In this document: positions 35,701 to 48,100 of the stretch, piece by piece
How the letters are laid out: every line of letters starts with the position of its first letter
How positions within the stretch are numbered: position 1 is the first letter of the stretch
Assembly (NCBI GenBank): GCA_950295325.1
Contig: OX485804.1
Location: 35,466,001-35,530,000 of the forward strand
Reading direction: 5' to 3'
Length of the DNA stretch: 64,000 nucleotides
Source: Polytrichum commune
Taxonomy: Eukaryota; Streptophyta; Polytrichopsida; Polytrichales; Polytrichaceae
Notes under the pieces: generated by a model
Databases searched by the model: none
What the model saw: only the letters and a program-made list of their open reading frames with translations
Told to the model about the DNA's origin: nothing
Position numbers and translations under genes: made by a program

Positions 35701-38169
35701 CCCCACCCTACTCCAAAATTGGAGAAGGCTCAAAATCCAAACATAAGCACTTGTATTTCCAAACCATTTTCCAAATAGCCGAAAAGCCTGTTTCACACTG
35801 CTTGATAATGGGTATTTGTGTGTAATTCCCCGGTAATGGCTTAAATGCACCTAAATTAGGCGGAATTCAGTTCCTTCCGATGGTGAGAGCCTTTTTAAGG
35901 GTAGGCTTCAGGCTCTGGGGTGGGCAACCAAATCTCAATAGCACCCAAACCCAATCCCCCCACAACTTTTCCATCTTCTATTCAGATTCGAGATGGGGTG
36001 GCCAGATAAGACATCCATGAAACTGCAGAAACTGCTCTTTATGACAGAAATTATGATAAAAACTACAGAGTGGTTCACCATGGGAAACACTATAGTGTGG
36101 CCCACATTATTAAACACTGTCAAGGAAATACAATGTGCGGTCCTCACAGATAAAATATTAGAACTCATTATAACATACAATTACTATAAATTGAAAGTTG
36201 TGCATCTCAATTTGAAAGTTTGAGTTCATGTGTCTTATTTTCCATCCAGATTTTTAGACCCTAACTTAAAAAAGTCACTGAAAATATGATAATAAGGTGA
36301 TATACCTGTTTCCTCGACTCCCAGCAAAAGACTTGCTGCCACACTTGCACCATTTGTAATCATCACCCTGATTCTGAGTTGATGAAGCTTCTTCTGACTT
36401 GCTTGCTGCAGACTCTGTAACCAAGCTTTGCTGTAGCAATGCATGCACTTGGTCCCTGGGAGCAGGCATACAACCAGAATGAAATGCTGTTAGTAGCCCT
36501 CAATAAACTGCAAAGTTTTGAGAAGAAACACCATTCGCATGAACAAAGGAGAGACTGACTCATATACCTGTAAAACTCAAGACCACAATCGATTATAAAG
36601 AATGTCTCCAATGTCTAAGGGCACTGACTAGTGACTCCAATGGTTCCAACAAAGTCATGTAGTTAATAACAAATTTGTCCAGCCAGAACAATATAAAGAA
36701 AGGTAGAGAACTCAGAGCAATGACAACAGGACCAACCATTGTGCTTCTAAAATGGTTCTGAGTTAGCTGGCTCCAAATAATTTCTGTTCAAAGACCTGGG
36801 CATTGCTCAAATTGTACATGTGGGCAAACCAGGTAACTACGCTTCAATGTAAAGCGCGGGACAAGTTAACTAATTGGACAGAATCTGCAATCGTGGTGGG
36901 ATGTTGGAGAAGAAAATAGCCCATGTGTGACAGAACAATCTATGGATTTCACTACTACACTTGATTGTTCTACCTTGACATTTAATGCAAAGTGAAGTCT
37001 ATTCACAACAAGAAAGCAGTGAATGATGACATGCATTTGGAATTTGGTTGACTGACTATGAATATCTCTCAGTCTGACATGAAGTCAGGAGGATTCCAAG
37101 AATATCGGAAATGTACATTGACATGTGCAAATCAGCTTGTGGAAACAATACAAACGTCCAGAAACTTTGTATTCAGAGGAGAAAATCAATTGATTTAGAA
37201 TTTGTTCTATCAGGGCCAATGATTTTGTACCAGAACCCGTAAAAGTACTGTCTTCCAGTTATCTCAGTTCTAAAAATGGCCTTTTCATGACAGTCTTGCA
37301 AAGTTCCGGCTACCTTATAAGATCTCAACAATTCGTAAAAAGACATTGTAGAACACATGCTCAGAGCAACAACTTTCATTAAAACCTAAATCCCCTAGTC
37401 ATAAAAAACCAATATGTGAAATTTCAAACCTGTGTGATCGGCTCAGGCGTTTTGATTTATGTCGAGAAAGCTTTTTGGAATGACGACGCGCAAAGATTGA
37501 TGGAGTTTCCTTGAAAATAATATCATTGACATCATCACTCATGGCTGGGGTGAGCCCTGAAGGACTTAAAGAATTACCAGATGCAGTTGATGTCCTGGAT
37601 GGTAAACTACTGTGAGGTCCACGTGCTAGTTTCTCAGCAGGTGTCATTTTCGGAGATTTACCTGCATTGTTCAACTACCAAATTAGAACCAAGGTTTGAT
37701 TTACACCAAAACACTATGTTCCAGGTCGAATGCTCATTTTAATCATGAAGTTTTCCAAAAACAGCCACGATCCAATTGACCACTTTATCGATACACCAAA
37801 CTTTCCATTTAGATTCAATAACCAATATGAAGCACGGAGTGCACGCATTGATCATTCCGAGATGAGTACTATAGTCAGGAAGATACATTACTACTCCATA
37901 ACTCCGTATCGATTCTGTTTCTCTTTTAGTTTGTCACAACTACATGTGGTTTGATGTAATTCTACATGTTATAGGATTGCAGTCCTGCTGTTCCTCGTTC
38001 CTGGTCAATTCACCCCATAATGACAAAGTTCATCAAAAATTTTAAAATAAATAATCAGTGAGATCCCTCATGAAGGTCCGAAACACTGATAGCTTTGGAG
38101 CTCACCTGAAGAGGAAGGGAAACTGGAAACTCTCGGGACCCGCCTCTTGACAGTGGGCTCTTGATCCAT
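32754..38169 (-). CDS. WRKY-like zinc-finger protein with SQ/TQ cluster and novel C-terminus
   Basis: Five exons were read on the minus strand: 38169-38106, 37661-37430, 36455-36306, 35590-34372 and 33911-32754. All introns are GT-AG, and the 2823 nt give 940 residues. Residues 79-99 are a strongly basic, nuclear-localisation-like stretch. Residues 130-186 align with a WRKY domain: W134 starts WCKCGSK where WRKYGQK is usual, then G144-S145, then C154-X4-C159-X24-H184-X-C186. Downstream text INGQSQTEEVMYVGSHSC mirrors the DGQ...YKG.HNH end of WRKY zinc fingers. The intron at S149 is phase 2 and lies five residues before the first Cys, the position of the plant R-type WRKY intron. Residues 305-333 hold five S/TQ motifs. 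I do not recognise residues 390-940. A DNA-binding nuclear regulator is inferred. The altered heptapeptide makes W-box binding doubtful. The gene faces PNO1 head to head. Confidence 0.85.
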
Positions 38170-38879
38170 CCTTGAAACCCTGGCCTAAAATCCTCACTCC
38201 ACAGTTCAACACCGAAATCTGAAGCTCTATCGTTTCTGACTGTCCAACTTCCTGCTAGAAATCTGAGCTACACGGATACTTTCCCATTGACACACCGCTG
38301 TCTTCCGTAATTTGGAGCCCTCCTACCTTGCCTCCTCCAACGCCGCAAAGCTGGAAACGGAGGTTAAATCCTTTGCCATCGTGCTGCCATAAATTCCACA
38401 ACTGCTTACTTTGCCACCGTAGTATGTCTCCCTCCATCACATATGAAAGTTGCCCTCTTAACCTACCCACATCTGCGATGTTGTAATTATCGAAACCCCA
38501 AGGTTGTAAGTTGAAGTCGAAGCAATCTCGCAATCTTGCAATCGTATGTGAATCTAATCCTCCGACATGGTCACAGCGACTGCTGCGTGCTTCTATGATG
38601 CGAGTAAAGTGCCGTTACCTGGAATGGCGAATGGAAGAATATCTGATAACCATGATGAGATCGGATCTGAAGGGGTTTGGGGTTTCGATCGACATTCGGC
38701 TTCGTTGTTCGCCGTTTCTCCCCGATCCAACCCAGAAGCTTTTCCCGACGCGGTCGTAGAGTGGTGTCTGACCTCAACTACTTGAAAGGCATGTCCACGT
38801 CAGCTTTAGATGCGTCTAAACCAATGAGAATGCGCCATGTGGCAATTTATGTCCTTCAGAACACAGCTAGAGCTTTCAC

Positions 38880-39040
38880 AGGTGCTTACTGGGTGCGGGT
38901 AGGGTCAAGACCCTGGGTTCAACCGAACGCAGGCCATGATGCAATTGAGGGGCTTGGCATCTCGGCCGTTCATTATGGGCGGTGGGGATCTTTGGGCAGT
39001 TTCTATCTTTTGTGGCCGGGCAGGTAGGGGGACATGAGGA
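38880..39040 (+). repeat. Possible SINE-like block in the PNO1 promoter
   Basis: The block has a B-box-like cctgggttcaaccg near 38911 and a GC-rich body unlike its surroundings. I found neither target duplications nor a second clear copy in the window, so this is tentative. Confidence 0.3.
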
Positions 39041-39059
39041 AGCCCAACCTTAAACCCTA
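39033..39059 (+). promoter_or_regulatory. Site II and telo-box motifs upstream of PNO1
   Basis: The sequence agcccaacc at 39032-39040 contains TGGGCT on the opposite strand (site II). Next comes taaaccctaa with the telo-box AAACCCTAA at 39051-39059, 42 bp before the ATG. In plants this motif pair is known from promoters of ribosomal protein and ribosome biogenesis genes, which fits PNO1. Action here is inferred from motif and context only. Confidence 0.65.
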
Positions 39060-39100
39060 ATTCTTTCTGCGCTCCAACTCGATCTTCGAAGCGCAGGGCT

Positions 39101-40177
39101 ATGGCGGGCGAAGAAGCTGCTGCCGCTGCTGGCCTCGACCACCACGGCAACGGCGATGCGCAGCCCATGGCTGTCCACGAGGAGCAAGGCGCGGCCGCCA
39201 GTTCCAGGGACTCCTCGGGCCAGGATGTGGCCATGGATCTCGTTCCCCCGCCCAAACCCCAATTCAAGGCATTGTCCGCACACGAAATAAATGGAGGCAA
39301 GTTCGAGTTTCGCAAGGTGTTTGTGCCTGCACATCGGTTCACGCCACTCAAGGAGCATTGGATGGAAATCTACACGCCTATATTCGAGAACATGAAGATC
39401 GACATCCGTATGAACTTAAAGGTGAGCCTGCTAGGGTTTGCCAAAGTTTCTTTGCTGAATTTTTACCGCTTTCGGTTTAATTGATAGAAGCACCTGGATA
39501 GGAGGTGTTATTCTCGCGAATTTGTCGTCGAAGGCTGGAGGTACAAGGTTTCTACGTTGTATGTGAAACGAGAGAGTGGACTCCGAATTGTGCTGTTACT
39601 TCATCATCGAGTTGGTCTAACTCCATATGTAATCCTGAAACCTTGCAATACGAGAATTAGATGGCCTTGGAAGACTACTGCTCCTTTCAAAGTTGCTGGA
39701 AAATACATTAGGGTTTTGGCTTCCTTATTCTGACTTGCTCTACAATTTGTTCAGGCTCGGAAAGTGGAGCTAAAGACGCGGACAGACACACCTGATGCCG
39801 GATCTCTTCAGAAGTGTGCTGATTTTGTACACGCCTATATTCTGGGATTTGACATTCAAGATGCAGTTGCTTTACTACGACTCGACGATCTCTATGTGGA
39901 ATCCTTTGAAATTAAGGATGTAAAAACCCTAAAAGGGGAACATCTTTCTCGAGCCATTGGACGGTTGTCAGGCAAAGGAGGCAAGACAAAGTTTGCAATA
40001 GAAAACTCTACACGCACTCGAATAGTCATTGCTGACACAAGAATACATATATTGGGCTCGTTTGCAAACATTCGGGTTTCTAGGGATGCACTTTGCAGTT
40101 TAATTCTGGGCTCTCCTGCTGGGAAGGTGTACTCCAAGTTGAGAACTGTGTCGAGCCGATTGGCCGAGAAATTTTGA
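39101..40177 (+). CDS. PNO1: Pre-rRNA-processing protein PNO1 (Dim2/Rrp20 family, KH domain)
   Basis: There are two exons, 39101-39421 and 39755-40177. The phase-0 intron runs from gtgagc to ttgttcag, and the product is 247 residues. PNO1 binds the 3' end of 18S pre-rRNA with the endonuclease Nob1 and acts in late maturation of the small ribosomal subunit, in nucleolus and cytoplasm. The N-terminal ~45 residues are Ala- and Asp-rich and variable. The conserved core begins near FEFRKVFVPAHRF and continues through HWMEIYTPIFENMKIDIRMN. The second exon holds the KH region with the GKGG loop at 180-183 and the signature ENSTRTRIVIADTRIHILGS. The C-terminus GKVYSKLRTVSSRLAEKF is the family ending. 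The start was chosen because it is the first ATG in frame, directly after the telo-box region. A single complete copy with no lesions. Confidence 0.95.
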
Positions 40178-41505
40178 AATGCGCCTGCTCCATTCTTTAT
40201 CCTCTATACACATGTGTTGGCTATACTCAAATTTCTTTGGAATGTCTAGACCTGTAGGATGAACGCAGTATTCTTTCACAAGCTTCAACTGTTGTAGTCC
40301 AGAAGTTTTTCTCCATCACAAATCGGGAAAGAGGCTTTGGCTTTTAGAAGGTGATCGAAGTTGTTCTCCTGGATTTTGCATCACATTCAGCACAGATATT
40401 CTCGAGGATTTGGTTAGGTGTGAACAATTCACACTGGGCTTGAATCAGAGTCAGTCCCTTCTGCATTTGAGTATCGAAGCACCTCTTGCAAGGACCCAGC
40501 AAGCCCTACTCTAATGCTGAACACTTATTGTGGACAATTGATTCTCTTGAATCGTGCAATTTAAATGGACTCTTATCTGGTACATAAATCTTTTACACTT
40601 ATGAGGACAGATGTGAAGATATTTTTGCTCATTTTTCTCTATGTATGCGTGTCGTTTATGGAGCTCTGTCTTGTGGCAATCGCTCTAAATGAGTGCCAGT
40701 ATTCATGAAAATTGTATTTCTGTTGCATGAGCAGGAAAAGTCCTGAATTTAGGTAGCCAGATGAGACAAGTAAGCATTCTGACTCATGGAACCTCTCAAT
40801 GCAAGAAAACATTCTTGTGAAGAGGATGACACTTCAATGTCAGTCAGCAAGGCCATTGAGCATTGTTGTGAGTGTTCTATTCTGTGCTAAGGTGCAATAG
40901 AATTCTCAAGTAAAATGGTGTTCAACAGTGGGCAACAACTTTGCAACACTTGCATAGGTGTAATTTCACATGCATTTCAAATTTCTAATGCATGAATGTG
41001 CAGTGACAACATGTGATGTTAAGTCGTTTTGTCTATTGGATGCCATGCACATGAAGTAAGTTATACCTGCCGGTTGTGAGATCTCTCTTGGACATTTGCC
41101 TGATATGAATGCTGGTGTTATGAGAAGTATACTTGGGTTGAGGCTCTGCATGCCAAGCAGGGAAAAAGTTTGGATTCTGTATATTGAGTACCTCTACCCA
41201 GATGTGACAAGATAGCTTTTTGACCTTGAACGGAACCTCGTACTCTGTCAAACTTGACTTTGCGCTATTCATCACTTGAACACATTTTCATTTGATTGGA
41301 TTCTGAAAATTATTCAAGATTTGGGTCCCAATACACAGCAGGGGTGCCCTTGGATGCAGATTTATGTTTGGAATTTAGTCTGATGAGAGTTTTCTCATCT
41401 GAAGCTAAAACTTGACATCAATACCTTGTATCTTGTTTTGACAATCTTCCATAGTGCATTCCAAAGTTGAGAACTTGTTGAAAATTTACTCAGCATCGGT
41501 GGAAA
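40178..41505. other. 3' flank of PNO1, no further gene seen
   Basis: The first few hundred bases are probably the PNO1 3' untranslated region. No open frame with recognisable content lies here. Confidence 0.45.
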
Positions 41506-42080
41506 GGTGCCCAAAAGTTACGGGCCAAGCACTCCCTGGGCGGCCCTTGAAGGACCTGGGTTCCAACACTAAAAAGTAAAAAACTGAATGCGACAGTAAA
41601 ACCGTTTGGTTAAGAAGTTTTATTTATTGTAGGGTAACATGCAAACAGTGTGTTCATTGCGTTGGGGTGAAACGTAGTCATTTTTATTGCATTTTGCAGC
41701 ATGTGCGGTGGCTTGCCTTGGTTAAAGTCACTTTTTTTTTTAATAAGGCCAAAATTTTGGGAGAAATGTACAACTACTCACTCAGTTGTCATGCCTCCCT
41801 AGTGGCTTAAAATAGTTGCAAGGCAACACAGTTGGGCACATCGCATGGGCTTCCACAACCCAAGCACCCCTTGGAGGACACGGACTGCAATAGTAAAAAG
41901 TGAAAACCTAAACACAATAATTAAAATATGTGGTTAAAACAAATGATTTTATCATCAGGTAAAACATAGGCAGTGTGTTTATTGTGTTGGGGTAAAACAC
42001 AAGTTGCATTTTTACTACATTGTGTGGCTTGTGTGGTGGCTTGCCTTGGAAACAACCACTTTTTGTTTTATTGTTCCGCC
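41506..42080 (+). repeat. Diverged tandem duplication, two units
   Basis: Unit 1 (about 41506-41745) and unit 2 (about 41820-42065) share, in order, a gggc..agcactccctggg / aagcaccccttgg block, aaaaagtaaaaaactgaat / aaaaagtgaaaacctaaa, cagtgtgttcattgcgttgg / cagtgtgtttattgtgttgg, and gtggcttgccttgg. They differ by many substitutions and small indels. There is no coding sequence. Confidence 0.7.
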
Positions 42081-42261
42081 GCTCACCTGGCTACCTGGAA
42101 GCTAAAAACATATGCATGGCAACATAGCTGAGCCATGTGTCCAACCCTAGAAAGTGGCATCCTTTCTGAGATGTAAAAGCAACCATATCCAATAGGATTG
42201 TTTCATGGTCACTAAAATCAAAGGCTCTCCAGACAATAGTGCTTGAAAGTGTTGGGTTGTA

Positions 42262-42432
42262 TCCTTCTCTCTTTTTGTCCTTTTTTTGGAACACAAGAAG
42301 TGTGTAGTCACTTATCTAGTTTTTCCGTCAAGTACAGAGAAGATTTCACGATTAGGAATCAAATTGCCAACCACTCCATTCAATTTTGGGTACCTCTCCA
42401 CTATCTTCTGGTAGTTTAGGACCATCTCAGAC
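42262..42432 (-). mobile_element. tRNA-derived SINE, minus strand
   Basis: On the minus strand it reads gtctgagatggtcctaaact, an A-box-like tagtggagaggtaccc, a decayed B box (ggcaatttgattcct), then gtgaaatcttctctgtactt and an A-rich tail (ccaaaaaaaggacaaaaaga). It is the same family as 12251, 31074 and 62572. Its head is complete. Confidence 0.7.
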
Positions 42433-45130
42433 ATAGGTTATATCTTTCTCACCATGTCAACACATCATGTGTTGCATAGAATTTTGTACCTAAAACTAGA
42501 CCTTAAAAGTGTGTGTGACTAATCGCTGCCAAAACTTAGTCAATCCTTTGCCTTTCATGTGATAAATTATATCCAAGAACCATTGAAGGAATTTTGAATT
42601 AAAAAAAAAGAAAATGCTATGTAGGAGGCTTTTCTAGTCAAAGATCAATTAGAACGTTGATTCGGATGAGCGTAAAATTCAGTCCGAGGGGTGAGCTACC
42701 ATTGAATTCTATAATGGTCAATTTGCAAGGTCATAGTGTTAATCACCCATGAGACTACCATGCACGTAACTGATCGTAACCAACTACATTATAACATGGT
42801 ATTTAGTGTCACATACATTGTTGTAAAGAGTTATACTAAATTGTCTCCAACATTAGAAATGTCATATCCAATAATTGTCAACATGACACCATTTCCACAC
42901 CATTTGCCACGGCTAGTTATTTTTTAAATTAATATTTTGTTGACATTGTGATGTTTAGTGTAAGAAGTGAATAAGGACAAGTGGATGAACCAACAAGGTG
43001 GCAACATAAAGTGATCCATCATGATTAGTGTAATGATCCACCTCATTTACAAAAATAATTGGTTTTTGCAAAACCCATAAATTGATATTACTACCTTGCT
43101 CTAAGGCAATAAAGCTATCAATTTTCTGCTTGATGATGATATGGTGTAGGCCAAAGTAGAGAAAGGATATAGTCTTCCAAAGAGCTCGAACTACCTCGAA
43201 CTCCATAATAGCGGAGAATTGCTTGTCAGAAGATTGGTTACAACCCCCACCATCGATGCCACCACACAAGAATATTATGAAGGGAGGGAGATGGAGTACT
43301 ACAAGTTTGCGAAGCCACACTCCAACACGCGTTTTGTATTTGTCATAAGTGGACCTTTGGCAACGAGGGAAATCCTTTTGACCAAGGGTTTCCCCCTCAA
43401 CGGTGCCTTTCTCCACACCAATGTCACAAACCGCACGGATCAACTAGACAGAGTCAACACCGAAGCCACCCGCTATGCACAAAGTCTTGCCCTCATGATT
43501 GTAGTCAAAAGGTTATAACACATGCCATGCACAAGACCCCATCTCAACAACTCTCCACACCCTCATGGATTAAGGTAACATTACTAACATCAATTTTAAT
43601 AAAGTTGAAAGTGACGTCCCCAACCGTCACGATGGCATAGCATTCATTCAATGTTTTAACCCAACACCCTACACTATGTGGTGCAACTGTTGGCACATCC
43701 TGCTCCTAGGCAAATTTGTTGACTCATTCCGCATGCCCTCAGCCTTGATGGAGCAAGGCCTAGTGCCCAAGCCAAGGCAATGGGACGTACCTCCGTCCGC
43801 CAAGCAATGGCTCACACAATGGCATCATGGATACAACCCCCCCCCCCCCCCCACCACCACCACATTACCGCATCCATGATGGATATACATGCAACCATTT
43901 GTAGCAAAGGGGAGAAACAAGACTAGAGACTAGATAACAAAATTGCCACCCTCCACATTGACCTCATCTCCAACACCAAAAGAAAGGTGCTCGCATTTGA
44001 GGCATGCACAAGAGAAGATGCCTTAATATGTAGCACGAAGGTATTCGATAGGCTTGGCAAAATGTCACTCAAGTTCTAGACTTTCGAAATATTGGAAGGC
44101 TGGAATACTGGAAGATATGCTGGAATTTTCCTGTTTGATTGTTTGTTTGTTTTTTTTCTTCCCTCCATATCCTTACTAACACTAAATTCAAACATGTAAC
44201 TTCCACATATTACCATAGTTGATATTTAGTGTTTGAGTTTACATTTAATGTTACTTACTTTCATAGGCTTATTGACATTTAGTGTATGCGTTTGTACTTG
44301 ATGTATCGGGCACTAAATATCCTTTTTAGTGTAGCTTGTAACCTTCATGAAATTGAGTTTGCACTTGTGTGAAGTCATCTTAGCAATGGAGTAATACAAC
44401 CACTCATGGTTGATTGCCTTTCTAAAGGGTCAATTTGGCAAGGGATATTTGTTAGTGTGGGCTTGTGGCCGTGCCCGGACCTTTGAATGAGCATCTGGCG
44501 CGGCCTGTAATTGAGGTCCTGGGACACCTCAATTGAGACCTGGATTGGGAACGTTCCAGAACAACGAAGGACCGTGGAGCCCAAGCATTCGAACCTAACC
44601 CTAATTAATACTTGCATTGTCTCACCACACCGTCCAATTTCATTCCGCATTCGGGAATGAAATTGGAAGGAAGGCTGGCAGGAAACACATCTCTGCCGCA
44701 GAATTTTCCTGGAAATTAATAGTTGCAATTTAAGCTGGTTCTGAGCGAAATTGGTTCAGACATGGCCATTTCTGTTTGCAGTTTGCCTTCTGGTTGACGG
44801 TGGGGGGGTTGGTGTTTGATGTAGAAGAGTGAATTTACCAGTATGCTCTGTGGAGGAATTCAGAAGTAATTTCTGCCAATTCCAGAGGATTTGACTACGC
44901 GAGCACTCATGCAGGAGATCTAGCATTGATGTGAATGTTTTAAGTGCATTGGGAGGTTCAAAATCGACAATCAGAGATCGTGGTCTGCTACTAAATTTTG
45001 GCAATTCAGAGATTTGGCTTCTTCTGAGGAGATTGCACTATTGACATTGTCGTAGAGGAAAGGACGGAAGGAAAGGAAAGCTTCAGTTTTCGTAAGATTA
45101 GCAGCGAGTAAGGAAAAGAGGAGGAGGAAA
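42433..45130. other. Intergenic with TTTAGTG repeats, a C16 tract and unassigned open frames
   Basis: No supported gene. Repeat ends of the TTTAGTG type lie at about 42800, 44224, 44277 and 44320. A C16 tract lies at 43837-43852. Opposed open frames at 43443-42955 (minus, 162 codons) and 43219-43518 (plus, 99 codons) overlap. Neither shows a recognised domain, so they may be transposon remnants. About 44340-44410 matches the repeat at 14330. Confidence 0.45.
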
Positions 45131-48100
45131 ATGAAGAACGAAGATGAAGCAGCCTCGTTGCAAACAACGGTATCTGAGCTACTAAAACAGCTTCAGAAGA
45201 AGCAAACATTCGAGAGCGCCGCAAGTGCTTTGTCCACGCTTATCCAAGACCACTACGCAGAGGCAGCTCCAGCACAACAGAATTCGGTACTCTACTTCTT
45301 CTATATTTGTTTCCATAATCTGCTCAAAATAAATAACGATTATCGCCGAATGTCAGGAGCTTTTATTGGTACGCATTCGAGATAATTCAAAATAGTTCAT
45401 GGTGATGGTGCTCTGCGTTGATCATATTTAGGGGTTTATCGATTGAGGTGTTTCGTTGAATAACAAGTGTATAGCTTCTTTTGACTATGATGCGTACTTG
45501 ACCTTAGCTTGAAGAACTGCCTTTAGTTTCATTGAGACTGAAGTATCCAGGGATGAATTGTCCTGTACCCTGTGTCAATTCTTCTGTGTTCTTATATATA
45601 TAGACTTGATTCATCTATGTAAGAGCAACCACGTGATGCAAGTAAATATCTGCTTCTTAGTCTTGTGGTGGATATGTTGAGTGTTGTATTTCAAATCGCC
45701 ATAGCAATTAATTTTTACAAGAGTCTTAATATAATTGGTACTCTGTTCAGTTGTCACAACGAATATCACCGAAAGTCAGGAGCTTTTATTGGTACACATT
45801 CGAGATGATCCAAAATAGTGCGCGGTGCTATACTTTGATTATGTTAAGGGGGTGTATGAATTGAGGCGTTTTGATGAATAATAAATTGGATAGCTTCTGT
45901 CGACTATGATGCTTATTGCACTTGGGTTGAACTTCCTTTAGTTCTAGATAGACTGAAATATCCAGGGATGCATTGTCCAACCCTGCGTCAATTCTTACGT
46001 GTTCCTATACATGACTTGAATTTTTGATGCAAGGGCAACCCGGTGATATAAAAAAATGTGTTTTGCATGTGTTGAGTGTTTCTTCCAAATTGCCGCAATA
46101 ATTGAGTTGAAAAGGAGTTTTGATATATTAGGCAGGTGCTTGGTACACTTCTTCCGAATTCATGTACTTGCTGGAGTGGTTTGTGGTGAGTTGGACTCTC
46201 AGTCAGATGGATTGTATATAATTTTAGGATCATGGTTGATATGCGCAGATGTATGCAGCAGTGTGCAGGGCAGCCACATTGCTGACGACAAGATTCACTG
46301 CAGTTGCATTTTGGATAGTGGGGCTCCAGCTTTTTGAATCTGCTGCAGCTGTTGTGACACGTCCTGAGGAGAAAAAGAAAATTCGCGGGTACATCAAACA
46401 AGCGAGTGAAGTTGTAGGGGAGCAGACAGAGAGGGAGGATGCTCTGCCTCCTAGCATGCGAGCAGGCACCAGTACGATTCTACAAACCTGATGAAGACAC
46501 TTCACTCAAATCTATAGAAGGATGAGAGTTGCAGGGTTTTGGTGCAGGGTATTGGTAGTTCTTTTCACAGTGCTCTGCATTTTACTTTTGAAATGCAGAA
46601 TTATTGAAGTCTTTGGGTGGTGATATTTTGTGTGGCTGATTGATTGTTTATGTTCAGGTTCATCAGGCTTTTTGTTTGAAGGCCAATTGACTGTAGGTGC
46701 AGAACCTCCTCCTCCTCAATGGTTACAGTCTCAGAACCTTTTCACATCTCTATTTCGAGATCAAGTTCAGCAGATGGCAGAAAGAGAAGCTGCAGTTGCT
46801 GCAAATGAACAAGGTATTTCTTTGTATATTCCCATAGAAAACATGAACCCAAGATCTTTGTTTACTCTAGTGCTTTTCTGGTGTTAATACAAAGTCCACA
46901 ATTTCCGACCATGGATCAGAATCAAGAAACTCCAGTCGTACTTGATGTGGGATATTTTCCTCATTCCCATCAACGATTTTATAAGTGTGACTATATTACC
47001 CTGCTTCATCATCGCTCACTTGGAGATTTCTGTCACTTTTAGCAATACATGATAGGTGCTTTATGTGACACACCATGTTTCCATCATCTGAAAGGTCTAG
47101 CATCAAAACTTTCAATTTGAGTTGCTTGTGGCTGTTGTAGGATGATGTAAAAACCCTGTAGTGTATTTCTTCTTTGTCAATCTGTTGCAAGCAGCCAAAG
47201 TTTTTTGTGCCATCATGTTCTCACACCAGTTCTACCAGTAGATTGTGGAACTCTGTGATTTGGGCAGTATTTGGTACTCAATTGACACTGAGCTTTGTGA
47301 TGCTGTTGAAGGTAACGAGACTGAGGAGGATAGGGGAAGCCAAGGGCGAACTGTCCAACAACTCACTGAAGAGCTTCAAAGCATAATGGAGACTGTGAAT
47401 GCCAGAGTTGCAGGACAGAACCTGCCAATGAGTGATGAATTTGTGGGTTTAGAGGAGGCCATTCAGGCAACCCTTCAGGTAACTCAGGTTTAACTAACTT
47501 GTCTTGTAAATATTCTAAACACTCGTGTTGGTACTTATGAAATTGATCATTACTTAATGAATTATCACCTCTTTGTACCCTGCTGAATTGACCAGTCTCC
47601 TATTGTCACGACTAACATTGTCTTGTGAGGAGGAAGTTTGCACTCTTCATAAGTTGCGGAGGTATTGAGACTTCACCATTCACTGACAAAGTGCACATTG
47701 TCATTTCGATTCTTTCCCATTTTTCACAACTTTGTCCTTACAAAACTTGGGTTCCTTTGCTTCTCTAGTTTACCACTTGTTGGCGAAGGATTATGTGAAT
47801 ACGTGGGATTTTTAAACCATGCTAGTACAGTCTATGATTTGTTTCCTGGTTCTGACTTTAGATGAGGTGGATTTGATAAGTGAATTGTAGATAACTGAGT
47901 CTCATTATTAGGAAAACTTTTCTATGGTGCTCAGGAAATTGGAAGTGTACCTCGTGGTCCACCCCCAGCATCAAAAGAGGAAGTTGCAAAGCTCCCAATA
48001 GTAGAAGTGACGCAGGCATACTTGGAAAAAACGGGAGAAGGTGCTGAATGTGCAGTTTGTCAGGAGCCTATGGTGGCGGGGGATAAATTGCAGGAGATGC

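Larger units (their letters stand above)
38170..39100. promoter_or_regulatory. Shared head-to-head promoter region
   Basis: About 930 bp separate the divergent start codons of the WRKY-like gene and PNO1. Both 5' untranslated regions and core promoters must lie here. The three overlapping frames at 38511-38785 have no recognisable product. Confidence 0.6.

Noticed and set aside
38905-39351. 148-codon minus frame
   Set aside because: It is antisense to the GC-rich first exon of PNO1 and has no domain of its own.
42955-43518. Opposed 162- and 99-codon frames
   Set aside because: Neither has a recognised domain, splice partner or codon pattern good enough to call a gene. Possibly transposon debris.
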